A stretch of DNA of 64,000 nt, from contig CAVQXJ010000002.1 in NCBI GenBank assembly GCA_963717745.1, positions 62,001-126,000 on the forward strand, read 5' to 3'. The DNA comes from JACCXG01 sp963717745 (GTDB lineage: Bacteria; Acidobacteriota; Vicinamibacteria; Vicinamibacterales; 2-12-FULL-66-21). Positions 47,855 through 56,319 of the stretch are shown here, piece after piece. The translations under genes were made by a program, and so were the position numbers. Under the pieces are notes generated by a model that ran no database searches, was not told where the DNA came from, and was given only the letters and a program-made list of their open reading frames with translations. Each line of letters begins with the position of its first letter. Position 1 is the stretch's first letter.

Positions 47855-48292
47855 TTCGCTGTCACGCTGCCTTCGTGTCCACGGCGCCTGCGGCGCGCTG
47901 GCGCTGCGCGCCAGGACGAGACGACGACACGACGACACGACGTAAGAAACATTGTGAGTCACTTCGACGGACTACTCCCGCTGTCGGCGCCGCGCTTCGC
48001 GCGGTGCAGGAGTGAGGGTCGAGCCGGATCACGAGTAGCCACGCAAAGGCGCCGGCTACTCGTGATCCGGCTCGACCCTCACTCCTGCAACACCGGCCCC
48101 GCGAGGGGCCGGCGTCGCCGGCAGCGGGAGAGCCGTTGATATTTCAGGTAGCGAATCCCCTCAGGAAATGCCCGGCGGGACAGACGTGGCCGGTTGCTCT
48201 TACGTCGTTGTCGTCGTGTCGTCGTGTCGTCGTGCGGCCGAAGGCCGAGGCGCGCCGCAGGCGCCGTGGACACGAATGCAGCGTGACAGCGA
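47855..48292. repeat. Large palindromic element, TTCGCTGTCACGCTGC ends, copy 3
   Basis: It opens TTCGCTGTCACGCTGC and closes GCAGCGTGACAGCGA. ACGACGACA repeats follow the left end and GTCGTCGTG repeats precede the right end. A nested hairpin (48005-48089) has a perfect 36-bp stem including GAGCCGGATCACGAGTAGCC and a 13-base loop. The core matches copy 2 (TGATATTTCAGGTAGCGAA, GGACAGACGTGGCCGGTTGC). It fills the 467-base convergent gap. Confidence 0.9.
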
Positions 48293-48304
48293 CAGGCGTC
48301 AAAA

Positions 48305-48799
48305 TCAGCGCAGATAGCGCTGCAGGTCGGCCAGATACGTGTCCAGCGTGGCGGTGTGGCCGAACACGAACCGCGACATCACTCGGAACAGCGGGTTGTA
48401 GACTTCGCCGTTCTCGGTGATCACCAGCCGGGTGCCGCTGTTCTCTCCGGTCAACGAGTAGGTCCAGGAGCCGCCGAAGGGCAGTGACCGGTCCACGATC
48501 CGCGTCACCAGGCGCCGGGGCGGCTCCGCGGTCTCCATCTCGAAAGTGATGTCGTTGTCCCCCCGCTCGCGCCAGCGCAGCGCGGGGGTGGTGGCGAGCA
48601 CCTCCACCGTCTTCACGCCCGATCGCCACGCCGGAAACTTCTCGACCTCGCGCAGCGCGGTGAAGACGCGGTCCGGCGGTACGGCCAGCCACACATCGCG
48701 CGTCGCCACGTGAGCGACCGGGAGCGCGTAGCCCACCGCCACGATCAGCAGCACCAGCGCGACCAGCCCCCCAACAATCAGGATCAGGATCCGCAGCAC
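48305..48799 (-). CDS. SRPBCC-fold (START-like) membrane-anchored protein
   Basis: A 164-residue protein with an N-terminal transmembrane helix (about 4-27, MLRILILIVGGLVALVLLIV) and a helix-grip SRPBCC domain of the polyketide-cyclase / Coq10 type. Hallmarks are VWLAVPPDRVFTALREVEKF, PAWRSGVKTVEVL, the strand FEMETAEPPRRLVTRIVD and the closing helix around HTATLDTYLADLQRYL. Such domains bind hydrophobic ligands in a deep cavity; none has been assigned here. It stands alone on the minus strand, facing large palindrome copy 3. Confidence 0.83.
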   Translation of the reverse strand: MLRILILIVGGLVALVLLIVAVGYALPVAHVATRDVWLAVPPDRVFTALREVEKFPAWRSGVKTVEVLATTPALRWRERGDNDITFEMETAEPPRRLVTRIVDRSLPFGGSWTYSLTGENSGTRLVITENGEVYNPLFRVMSRFVFGHTATLDTYLADLQRYLR

Positions 48800-48915
48800 G
48801 ACTCGCTCCTTGATTAGCTGTCAGTCTTGCTGAACGCTACCATCAGCAGCTCAGCCGTGTATAATCCGGCGCTCACGACAAGCGGTTGTTGGTCCATGCA
48901 ACGAGCGGAGGACTC

Positions 48916-50013
48916 GTGCACGATTCGACTCCCTGCCATGACGACGGTTCGGCGCTGGAGCGCTGGAATCGTCGATTCCGCGCGGGCGCCGTCCTGGTAC
49001 TGGCGCTTGCGGCCGTCAATCTGTTCGTTCGGCTCGACCGCGAAGTGGTCACCGAGTGGGACGAGGCCCTCTATGCGATCAGCGCCGCGGAGACCGTCCG
49101 GCACGGCCACTGGATCGGCACGACCTTCGATGGCGCGCTCGACTACTACAACACCAAGCCGCCGCTGAACATCTGGCTGATTGCCGCGTCGTTCAAGGCG
49201 TTCGGCATCAGCCTGTTCTCGTTGCGGGTGGCGTCGGCGGCAGCGGCATGGCTGACCGTGCTGGTGCTGCTGCTCTGGGGCCGCCGCGCGTTCGGGGCCG
49301 CGACGGCGCTGTTGGCCGGGCTGGTGCTGAGCGCCACGTATGGGTTCCTCTACGTGCACTCCGGGCGCAGCGCCAACACCGATGCGCTGTTCACGCTGCT
49401 GATCCTGCTGACCGTGGTCGCGCTGTGGAGCGGCCGCGAGCGGCCGTGGCGGCTGGCCTGGCTGGGCCCGATCCTGGCCGCGGTGTTCCTGCTGCGCGGC
49501 ATGGCGGTGCTGATGCCGTTGATTCTGGTCGCGACCGTGCTGGTCGTCGGCGGGCGTCACCCCGAGCAGCGCCGCTGGCGCCCGCTCGCGACCGCCACCG
49601 TCCTCGGGATGGTGCCGATCGCCGCGTGGGCCTGGGCGCGCTGGCGGCTCGACGGGACGCAGTTCCTCGGGCGGATGTTCCACTACGACTTCGTGGCCCG
49701 GACCGCGACCGCGCTCGAGGGGCACACCGGATCGCTGCTCTACTACCCGAACAACCTGCAGAAGGATCACTACGCGTGGCTGGTGGCGGCGGTGGTGGCG
49801 CTGCTGCTTCTGCCGCTGTCGCGCCAGCGGTTCCGCCACATGTGGAGCGAGCTGCCCGGCCGTCCCTACGAGCAGGCGATCGCCGGGGCGTGGCTCGGGG
49901 TGACGGTCCTCATCCCGACGCTGATGCAGACCAAGCTCGCGTGGTATCTGAATCCGTTCTATCCCCTGTTCGCGCTGCTGGTCGGCCGGACCTTCGCCCA
50001 GGGATTCGTTTGA
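48916..50013 (+). CDS. ArnT/PMT-type membrane glycosyltransferase, ended by in-frame TGA
   Basis: A 365-residue membrane protein of the PMT_2 / ArnT family, which moves sugars from lipid carriers to lipids or proteins at the outer face of the inner membrane. The GTG start at 48916 has GCGGAGG at good spacing. The first helix is followed by the conserved loop TEWDEALYAISAAE with the acidic catalytic motif, then LDYYNTKPPLNIWLIAASF and FLYVHSGRSANTDALFTLLI. About eight further helices follow. A TGA at 50011-50013 ends the frame, but the same frame continues beyond it with a further helix, so the protein looks cut short. Family members usually run to about 500 residues. Confidence 0.87.
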   Translation: MHDSTPCHDDGSALERWNRRFRAGAVLVLALAAVNLFVRLDREVVTEWDEALYAISAAETVRHGHWIGTTFDGALDYYNTKPPLNIWLIAASFKAFGISLFSLRVASAAAAWLTVLVLLLWGRRAFGAATALLAGLVLSATYGFLYVHSGRSANTDALFTLLILLTVVALWSGRERPWRLAWLGPILAAVFLLRGMAVLMPLILVATVLVVGGRHPEQRRWRPLATATVLGMVPIAAWAWARWRLDGTQFLGRMFHYDFVARTATALEGHTGSLLYYPNNLQKDHYAWLVAAVVALLLLPLSRQRFRHMWSELPGRPYEQAIAGAWLGVTVLIPTLMQTKLAWYLNPFYPLFALLVGRTFAQGFV

Positions 50014-50034
50014 CTCACATCGTCCAGCGTCGCG

Positions 50035-50394
50035 GTGCGACGACGAGTGCTGACGGGCGCGGTGGTGATGGCACTGGCGGTCGCCGAGGGGAAGGCGTTC
50101 TTCTACTCGTTCACCATGCGCGATCTGAGCCACACGGCGCAGGGGCTGCTGCTCGCCGAACGCGAGAACCTGGCGGGCAAACGGGTGTTCCAGGACACTT
50201 GGAGCCGCGCCGACCGCTTCGTGCTCGAGCACGTGGTGGGCGGCTACGCACTCGAAGCGACCGGCCTCGAGGGTTTCGTCCGCACTGCCCGCCGCGGCGA
50301 CTACGTCATCGTCCCTCAGCCCGACGGCCACGGCCCGGAGATCGAACGGGTGCGGGCCAATCGCCGCCATTTGTTGTGCCGGCGCAGGGAGTGA
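50035..50394 (+). CDS. C-terminal remainder of the glycosyltransferase, same frame after the stop
   Basis: A 119-codon open stretch in the same reading frame as the upstream gene. It starts with a transmembrane helix (VLTGAVVMALAVAEGKAFFY) and continues with a soluble part (RENLAGKRVFQDTWSRADRF, GFVRTARRGDYVIVP). This resembles the small periplasmic domain at the end of ArnT-like transferases. A GTG at 50035 could start it, but no ribosome site is seen. The stop codon lies in the left arm of the palindrome at 50387-50560. It could be a separate polypeptide or the lost tail of the gene at 48916. Confidence 0.6.
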   Translation: MRRRVLTGAVVMALAVAEGKAFFYSFTMRDLSHTAQGLLLAERENLAGKRVFQDTWSRADRFVLEHVVGGYALEATGLEGFVRTARRGDYVIVPQPDGHGPEIERVRANRRHLLCRRRE

Positions 50395-50560
50395 TCATGT
50401 CCGCGGTTCGCGGGTCGCGGTTCGCGGAGGCCGATCGAGAGAAGGGGGTGAAAAGCGCTACGACATGCCCCAGTGGCGATCTTTCACCCCCAACCGCCGA
50501 GCGGCTCCGGCCGCGAACCCGCGACCCGCGAACCCGCGAACCGCGGACATGATCACTCCC
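50387..50560. repeat. Tandem-unit palindrome, TTCGCGG unit, spanning both convergent stop codons
   Basis: Both arms begin, reading inward, GGGAGTGATCATGTCCGCGG followed by TTCGCGG / TCGCGGG units. The inner stem is GGGGGTGAAAAG with CTTTCACCCCC (about 50444-50491). Each arm carries the TGA of the gene pointing into it: 50392-50394 on plus and 50553-50555 on minus. Confidence 0.92.
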
Positions 50561-52292
50561 CGTTCCAGCCGCTGATGATCGTTTCGCGCAGATCGAAGCC
50601 GAAGGCGCGTTCGCTCACGGCGAGGATGGGCGGGCCCTGCAGCCGTTTGTAGACCGAGCGGCGCATGCGCTGGAACGCCTCCTGCACGACGGCGCGGAAG
50701 GTGGCGGAGGTGTGCTTGTCGTAGACGGTGCGGCCGTCGGGATCGGGCGCGAACCGGGCCGGGTCGAGCGCGCGCCGGTCGAACAGCGTGATCAGTTCCG
50801 ACGCGCTGCGGCGGCGCTCCGCCAGCTCGCTGACCACCGGCGCCATCACGTAGTAGTCGAAGGGATCGAACTGCCCCTCGGCGAGCTCGGCCGACGGCTT
50901 CAGCGTGAAGGTTTCTTCCGGGACGATCTCGCGGCCGTGCCGGATGTTGACGTGCCGGGCGAGCCGGTAGACGTCGGTCTTGGACAGGTCGCCGATCACC
51001 GAGATGCCGCCGCACATGTCGCCGTAGAGGGTGGCGTAGCCGAGCGCGATCTCGGTCTCGTTGCCGCAGGACAGCAGCAGGGCGCCGCTGTCGTTCGATT
51101 CCGCCATCATCAGCAGGCCGCGGATCCGGGCGTGGAGATTCTCGCGCGTCAGCGAGCGCTGAATCGGGTGGGCGTGCCGCTCGAAGGTCGTCCGCAGTTC
51201 CTCGTCTATCGACGAGATCGGAATGACGCCGTACCGGACCCCGAGGGCGGCGGCCAGGCGCTCGGCGATCGACCGGGTGGTCCCCGTGTTGTACGGCGAC
51301 GGCAGGTTGTAGGCGCGGACGTGGTCGGGCCCGACCGCGTCGACCGCAATCGCCAGCACCAGCGCCGAGTCGATGCCGCCCGATACCGGCACCACCGTCT
51401 CGGTGAACTGGGTCTTCCGCATGTAGTCGCGGAGTCCCATCACCAGCCCGTCGTAGATTTCCCGCTCGCGATCGATCGGCGGAAGCTCCGCGATGGCGTG
51501 CGGCGCGGCGCCCTCGCCCAGGTCGACGACCAGCAGCTCCTCCTCGAACTGCCGCCCGATCGCGATCAGGCGGCCGTGCCCGTCATAGACCAGGCTCTCG
51601 CCGTCGAAGGCAATCACGTTCTTGCCGTTGTCGGCCGCGCCGACGGTGTTGACGTAGACCAGCGGCCGGCGCACCTGCGCCACGTGGCGTCGGATCAGCG
51701 CATCACGCTCGTGCCGCTTGCCGGGATAGAAGGGTGAGGCGTTCAGGTTCACGATGACCGTCGCGCCTTTGGCGGCGAGCTCCGGCAGCGGTTTGACGTC
51801 GTAGAAGTCGTCCCACATGTCCTCGCAGATCGAGACGCCGATCGGCGTGGAGCCGGACGCGGTCGGAATCTCGACCGGTTCCCGCGACTCTCCCGGGGCG
51901 AAGAAGCGCTTGTCGTCGAAGTAGCGGTAGTTGGGGAGCAGCGCCTTGTGGGCGCGCTGCAGGATCCGGCCGTCGCGGACCACGGCGGCGGCGTTGTATT
52001 TCCGCACCGTGCCGTTGTCGTTGCGCTGGTGCAGGTCGTAGTCGATGAAGCCGACCACCGAGGTGATGCCGCGCGACGCCTCGGCGATCCGCGCGATCGC
52101 CCGATCGTTCGCGGCCAGGAAGTCGACGTTCTCCACCAGATCGCCGATGCAGTAGCCCGGCAGCACCATCTCCGGCGACACCAGCAGGTCGGCCCCCTGC
52201 CGCGCCGCCTCGGCGATCGCCTCGCAGATCTTGTCCGCGTTGCCGTCGATATCGCCGCTCACCGGATTGAGCTGGGCTAGAGCTACTCGCAT
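50553..52292 (-). CDS. nadE: Glutamine-dependent NAD+ synthetase
   Basis: A 579-residue two-domain enzyme that makes NAD from deamido-NAD, ATP and glutamine in the cytoplasm. The N-terminal nitrilase-type amidase carries the Glu-Lys-Cys triad: the glutamate in LLVSPEMVLPGY, the lysine in RAHKALLPNYRYFDD and the cysteine in GVSICEDMWDD. The C-terminal synthetase domain has the P-loop SGGIDSALVLAIAVDAVG, then YNLPSPYNTGTTRSIAERLA and a late GNETEIALGYATLYGDMCGG. The start MRVALAQLNPVSGD is the conserved amidase beginning. Length and motifs are complete. The last codons and stop lie in a palindrome arm shared with the convergent gene. Confidence 0.96.
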   Translation of the reverse strand: MRVALAQLNPVSGDIDGNADKICEAIAEAARQGADLLVSPEMVLPGYCIGDLVENVDFLAANDRAIARIAEASRGITSVVGFIDYDLHQRNDNGTVRKYNAAAVVRDGRILQRAHKALLPNYRYFDDKRFFAPGESREPVEIPTASGSTPIGVSICEDMWDDFYDVKPLPELAAKGATVIVNLNASPFYPGKRHERDALIRRHVAQVRRPLVYVNTVGAADNGKNVIAFDGESLVYDGHGRLIAIGRQFEEELLVVDLGEGAAPHAIAELPPIDREREIYDGLVMGLRDYMRKTQFTETVVPVSGGIDSALVLAIAVDAVGPDHVRAYNLPSPYNTGTTRSIAERLAAALGVRYGVIPISSIDEELRTTFERHAHPIQRSLTRENLHARIRGLLMMAESNDSGALLLSCGNETEIALGYATLYGDMCGGISVIGDLSKTDVYRLARHVNIRHGREIVPEETFTLKPSAELAEGQFDPFDYYVMAPVVSELAERRRSASELITLFDRRALDPARFAPDPDGRTVYDKHTSATFRAVVQEAFQRMRRSVYKRLQGPPILAVSERAFGFDLRETIISGWNGE

Positions 52293-52309
52293 GTGGAGTG
52301 AAGTATGTC

Positions 52310-52511
52310 AAATCCCAAATCCCAAGCTCCAAATCCCAACCACTCCCAACGCCCAAATCCCAAAACCAACTGCCAACTACCAATCGCCAATCCCTCTTGG
52401 TTCGGGACTTGTCTGGGCTTTGTTGGGTTTGGAGCTTGGGATTTTGTTTGGGATTTGGAAGTTGGGAGTGGTTGGGATTTGGGATTTGGAGCTTGGGATT
52501 TTGGAAATTGG
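52310..52511. repeat. Tandem-unit palindrome, AATCCCA unit
   Basis: The left arm repeats AATCCCA / AACTCCC (AAATCCCAAATCCCAAGCTC near its start). The right arm repeats GGGATTT and GGAGTTGGG-like units (TTGGGATTTGGGATTTGGAG near its end). The loop includes TTGGTTCGGGACTTG. At about 200 bases it is the longest of the simple-unit class. It lies between two minus-strand genes. Confidence 0.9.
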
Positions 52512-52525
52512 TCGCGCTCGAGCTC

Positions 52526-53578
52526 TCAAAGGGCGACCGGTTTCCCTGTGCGCGCTGACTCATAGGCCGCCATCGCGGCGGCGAAGGCGTCCCTGGCTTC
52601 CCGAATCGACGCGATTGGCGGGCGGCCCTGGTCGAGGCTGTCGATCAGATGGCTGAGCGGAAACGGCGCCGGCGGCGCGAAGGTCAGCGCTTCCGGCTGC
52701 CGTTCGAACACCCAATCGGCGGCCCCTGCCGCGAGCACCGCGCGTCCCGGCGTCCGGAATGACTGATCGGTCATCTCGCCGCGCGAGCCGATCACCTCAA
52801 GGCGGACCACGCTGTTCTGTTTCGGCGACGGCCCGGTCCGGCGGGGCGCGTTGATGGTCCACGACGCCTCCAGCGTGGCGAGCACGCCGTTGGCGAACGT
52901 GAACGTCGCCATGCCCCAGTCCTCGACGGCGATGTCGGTGTGCACCAGGTTGGCCATCCGCGCGTCCACCCGCACGATCTCGCTGCCGGTCAGGTAGCGG
53001 AAGAAATCGATCCCGTAGATGCCCTCGTCGATGAAGGCGCCGCCCGGCACGAAGCGCGGGTCCGCGAACCACCCCGGCGCCCCCGAGCAATACCAATCCT
53101 CGGCAATCGACCACCGGCAGGTCTGGTGGATCAGCCGCACGTCGCCAATCTCGCCGGCGCGAATCCGGGTGACGAGGTCGGCGATCCGCAGCCGGCCGAT
53201 CGCCTGAAACGGGAAACAGGCAACGCCGGACGACTCGACCGCCTCGACCATCCGATCGGCCTCGGCCACCGTCATCGCCATCGGTTTCCCGAGGACCATG
53301 TGCTTGCCGGCACGCGCCGCCGCGATCGCCACGTCGGCCATCTCCGATACCGGCGTCGCGATGTGGACGATGTCCACGTCCTCCCGGTCGAGCAGCTCGC
53401 GGAAATCGTGGTAGCCGGGGACCTTGAAGGTCGAGGTGAACTCCTCGAGCTTGCCGGCGTCCGGCGCCGCCGCCGCCACCAGCGAGGCCCGCGGATACTC
53501 GGGCAGCGCGCGCGCCAGCCCGTACGCCGAATACCAGTGTCCCAGCCCGATCACCGCCACTCTCCACGTCTTCGTCAT
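52526..53578 (-). CDS. Gfo/Idh/MocA-family oxidoreductase, cytoplasmic
   Basis: A 350-residue dehydrogenase without an export signal, unlike the two other members in the window. The Rossmann domain is WRVAVIGLGHWYSAYGLARA. The conserved IVHIATPVSEMADVAIAAAR is followed by the catalytic-lysine motif VLGKPMAMTVAEAD. The C-terminal domain has GGAFIDEGIYGIDFFRYLTG, where family members place a substrate-binding histidine or aspartate, and GMATFTFANGVLATLEAS. It probably oxidises or dehydrates a sugar or cyclitol. The start at 53578 is set by the conserved TKTWRVAV. It is divergent from the propeller/cytochrome gene 42 bases away and follows no clear operon. Confidence 0.92.
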   Translation of the reverse strand: MTKTWRVAVIGLGHWYSAYGLARALPEYPRASLVAAAAPDAGKLEEFTSTFKVPGYHDFRELLDREDVDIVHIATPVSEMADVAIAAARAGKHMVLGKPMAMTVAEADRMVEAVESSGVACFPFQAIGRLRIADLVTRIRAGEIGDVRLIHQTCRWSIAEDWYCSGAPGWFADPRFVPGGAFIDEGIYGIDFFRYLTGSEIVRVDARMANLVHTDIAVEDWGMATFTFANGVLATLEASWTINAPRRTGPSPKQNSVVRLEVIGSRGEMTDQSFRTPGRAVLAAGAADWVFERQPEALTFAPPAPFPLSHLIDSLDQGRPPIASIREARDAFAAAMAAYESARTGKPVAL

Positions 53579-53620
53579 GCCGGCTGCCCCCGATCCCGTC
53601 GATTGGTGTACCTTGAGTCC

Positions 53621-56287
53621 ATGTCTCTCACGCGCGCGCGCGCCGCCGCGCTGTTTCTCTTCGCCGCGGTCCTCACCGTCTCCGGCCAGCAATCATCTCC
53701 GCTCAATCGCCCGTGGCCGCCGGAGGTTCAGAAGGTATCACCGGATTCGCCGGCCCTTTCACCAGCGGATGCGCTGAAGACGTTCTACATGCCGCCCGGC
53801 TACAAGATCGAGCTGGTCGCGAGCGAGCCGCTGATTCAGGACCCGATCGTGATGGATTGGGACCGGCAGGGACGGATCTGGGTAGTGGAAATGCCCGGCT
53901 TCGTGCCGAATCTGGATGCCCCCGAGCCCTACATGGAGCCGATCGGCAAGGTGGTCGTGCTCGAGGACACCGACAAGGACGGCGTAATGGACAAGCGCAC
54001 CGTTTTTGCCGACGGTCTGGTGCTCGCGCGCTCGCTCAAGGTCCTGGATCGCGGCATCCTGGTCGGCGAACCGCCGAACGCCTGGCTGATGCGCGATACC
54101 AACGGCGACCTCAAAATGGACACCAAGGAGTCGATCACCGACCTGTATGGCCGCCGCGAGGCGCGGGTCGAGCAGAACACCAACGACTTCTACTGGGGCA
54201 TGGACAACTGGATGCACACCGCCAACGCGGACACCTTTCTTCGGTTGAAGAACGGGAAGTTCGAGGTCCGCAAGACGCTGATGCGCGGCGAGTGGGGCGT
54301 CACCCAGGACGACGCCGGCCGGATCTACCGGAACACCAACGAATCATCGGTGCACGTCGATTTCGTGCCGACGCCGTATTTCCTGCGCAACCCGGCGCTG
54401 GTGCGGACCCGGGGCAGCTACGAGGCGCTGCGAGACGAGGCCAACGCGGTCAATGTGGTGTGGCCGGTGCGGCCCAACCCCGGCACCAACCGCGCGTATC
54501 AGTTCGGCATCGATCGGCCGGACGGGACGCTCCACCGCTTCACCGCGGTCTGCGCGCCTCAGATCTACCGCGGCGACCGGCTGCCGGCGGAGGTCTACGG
54601 CAACATGTTCGTCGCCGATCCCGCCGCCAATCTGGTCAGCCGGATCGTGATCGAAGACGACGGCCGGACGCTGCGCGCGCGGAAGGCGTACGAGAAGGGG
54701 GAGTTCCTGGCCTCCACCGACGAGCGCTTCCGCCCGGTCTGGCTCTCCAACGCCCCCGACGGCACCTTCTACATCGTCGACATGTACCGCGGCGTCATCC
54801 AGCAGCGGGCGGACATCACCGAGTATCTCCGCGATCACATCGTCAAGCACAAGCTCGAACAGCCGAACGGATTCGGGCGCATCTATCGCGTCGTGCACGA
54901 GACGACGAAGCGCGATACGGCGTCGGCGGCGGCGCAGTTGAGCGGCGCGCAGCTGGTGGAGCGGCTGTCGCATCCGAACGGCTGGTGGCGCGACGCGGCG
55001 CAGCGGCTGCTGGTCGAGCGCGCCGACAAGTCGGTCGCCCGGAGCCTGACGCAGCTGGCCGCGACGTCGAAGGATTGGAAGGCGCGGCTGCATGCGCTGT
55101 GGACGCTCGATGGCCTCGACGCGATCGAGCCGGCGGCGGTGGTGGCGGCGCTCGACGATCCGGCCAAGGAAGTGCGTGCGTCCGCGATCCGCATCGCGGA
55201 GCGATGGCTGGGTGAGCCGAACAGCCCGGTGCAGGCGGCGGTGCTGAAGCGGCTGGACGACAAGGAATGGCCGGTGCGTCACCAGTTGGCGGCCTCGCTC
55301 GGAGTGATGACCGGGGCGGCGCGGGATCAGGCGATGGTCACGCTGCTCGATCGCAACGGCGACGATCCGATCACCCTGGATGCGGCGTTGAGCGGCCTGC
55401 GCGGCAACGAGCTGGCGGTGCTCGAGCGGTTGCTGCAGGTCGCCGGCGGTGCGACGCCGCAGCGGGAAGCCGCGGTGACGATGATCGCGGCGACCGTGGC
55501 GCGCGGCGCGCAGGAAGCGGCGGTGACGAAGCTGCTCGGCGTGATCGGCGACGAGAGTCATCCCGCCTGGCAGCGGGCGGCGCTGCTGCGCGGCGCCGAG
55601 GTCGCGCTCCTTGGCGCGGCGATGCCGGGAACGGCGGGGCGGCGTGGCGGCGGTCCGGCTGCGGCGCCGGACGCGCCCTGTCCGACCTGTCCGGGCGGGC
55701 GTGCCGGTCCCGGTGGCGCGTATGCGTTTCCGCAGGCGCCGCGGCCGCCGCCGGCGCGCCAGGCTCCACTTCGGTTGAACGCCGAGCCGGTGTCGTTCTC
55801 GGCGCTCGCGGCCAAGGGCGGGGAGCTGGGCGGTCGCGCCGAAAAGCTGCTGGCCCGCGTCGAGTGGCCCGGCAAGCCGGGTGCGGCGGCGCCGATCGCA
55901 CCGCTGACGCCGGAGCAGCAGAAGCGGTTCGGGGCCGGGCAGGAGGTCTATCGCAACGTCTGTCAGGCGTGCCACCAGCCGGATGGCCGCGGGATGGACA
56001 AGATCGCGCCGCCGCTCGTCGGTTCGACGCTCGCGCTCGCCACGGCGGAAGTGCCGGTCAGGATCCTGCTGCACGGCAAGGAAGGCCCGGTAGGGCTGAT
56101 GCCGCCGGTCGGGCAGATTTTCACCGACGAGCAGATCGCCGCGGTGCTGACCTACATTCGCCGGGAGTGGGGCCAGGGGGGCGAACCGGTCGAACCGGCG
56201 GCGGTTGCCGCGGTGCGGGCGGCCACGAAGGGACGCGCGCGCCCGTGGACGGAGGCTGAGCTCGCTGCGCTCGCAGGGAAGAAGTAG
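53621..56287 (+). CDS. PVC-type beta-propeller / HEAT / cytochrome c protein
   Basis: An exported protein of 888 residues. The signal peptide (about 1-23) is followed by the PVC-type propeller (ALKTFYMPPGYKIELVASEP, DRQGRIWVVEMPGF, EDTDKDGVMDKRTVFADGL). HEAT-type helices follow (about 425-690, WWRDAAQRLLVERADKSVAR). A Gly/Ala/Pro-rich linker (about 665-720) leads to a cytochrome c domain with CQACH (C781, C784, H785) and a likely methionine ligand M827 in GLMPPVGQIF. It shares the scaffold of the 5401 gene but ends in haem rather than copper. It probably passes electrons from periplasmic sugar or alcohol oxidation. It starts 42 bases from a divergent Gfo/Idh gene. Confidence 0.92.
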   Translation: MSLTRARAAALFLFAAVLTVSGQQSSPLNRPWPPEVQKVSPDSPALSPADALKTFYMPPGYKIELVASEPLIQDPIVMDWDRQGRIWVVEMPGFVPNLDAPEPYMEPIGKVVVLEDTDKDGVMDKRTVFADGLVLARSLKVLDRGILVGEPPNAWLMRDTNGDLKMDTKESITDLYGRREARVEQNTNDFYWGMDNWMHTANADTFLRLKNGKFEVRKTLMRGEWGVTQDDAGRIYRNTNESSVHVDFVPTPYFLRNPALVRTRGSYEALRDEANAVNVVWPVRPNPGTNRAYQFGIDRPDGTLHRFTAVCAPQIYRGDRLPAEVYGNMFVADPAANLVSRIVIEDDGRTLRARKAYEKGEFLASTDERFRPVWLSNAPDGTFYIVDMYRGVIQQRADITEYLRDHIVKHKLEQPNGFGRIYRVVHETTKRDTASAAAQLSGAQLVERLSHPNGWWRDAAQRLLVERADKSVARSLTQLAATSKDWKARLHALWTLDGLDAIEPAAVVAALDDPAKEVRASAIRIAERWLGEPNSPVQAAVLKRLDDKEWPVRHQLAASLGVMTGAARDQAMVTLLDRNGDDPITLDAALSGLRGNELAVLERLLQVAGGATPQREAAVTMIAATVARGAQEAAVTKLLGVIGDESHPAWQRAALLRGAEVALLGAAMPGTAGRRGGGPAAAPDAPCPTCPGGRAGPGGAYAFPQAPRPPPARQAPLRLNAEPVSFSALAAKGGELGGRAEKLLARVEWPGKPGAAAPIAPLTPEQQKRFGAGQEVYRNVCQACHQPDGRGMDKIAPPLVGSTLALATAEVPVRILLHGKEGPVGLMPPVGQIFTDEQIAAVLTYIRREWGQGGEPVEPAAVAAVRAATKGRARPWTEAELAALAGKK

Positions 56288-56319
56288 AAGACAGAACAGA
56301 AGACAGAAAGGACACCATC

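Noticed and set aside
52298..52656. Overlapping open frames within the AATCCCA palindrome
   Set aside because: They are read straight from the low-complexity arms (Pro/Asn/Ser/Gln or Gly/Leu/Trp repeats) in several frames, with no ribosome site or domain.
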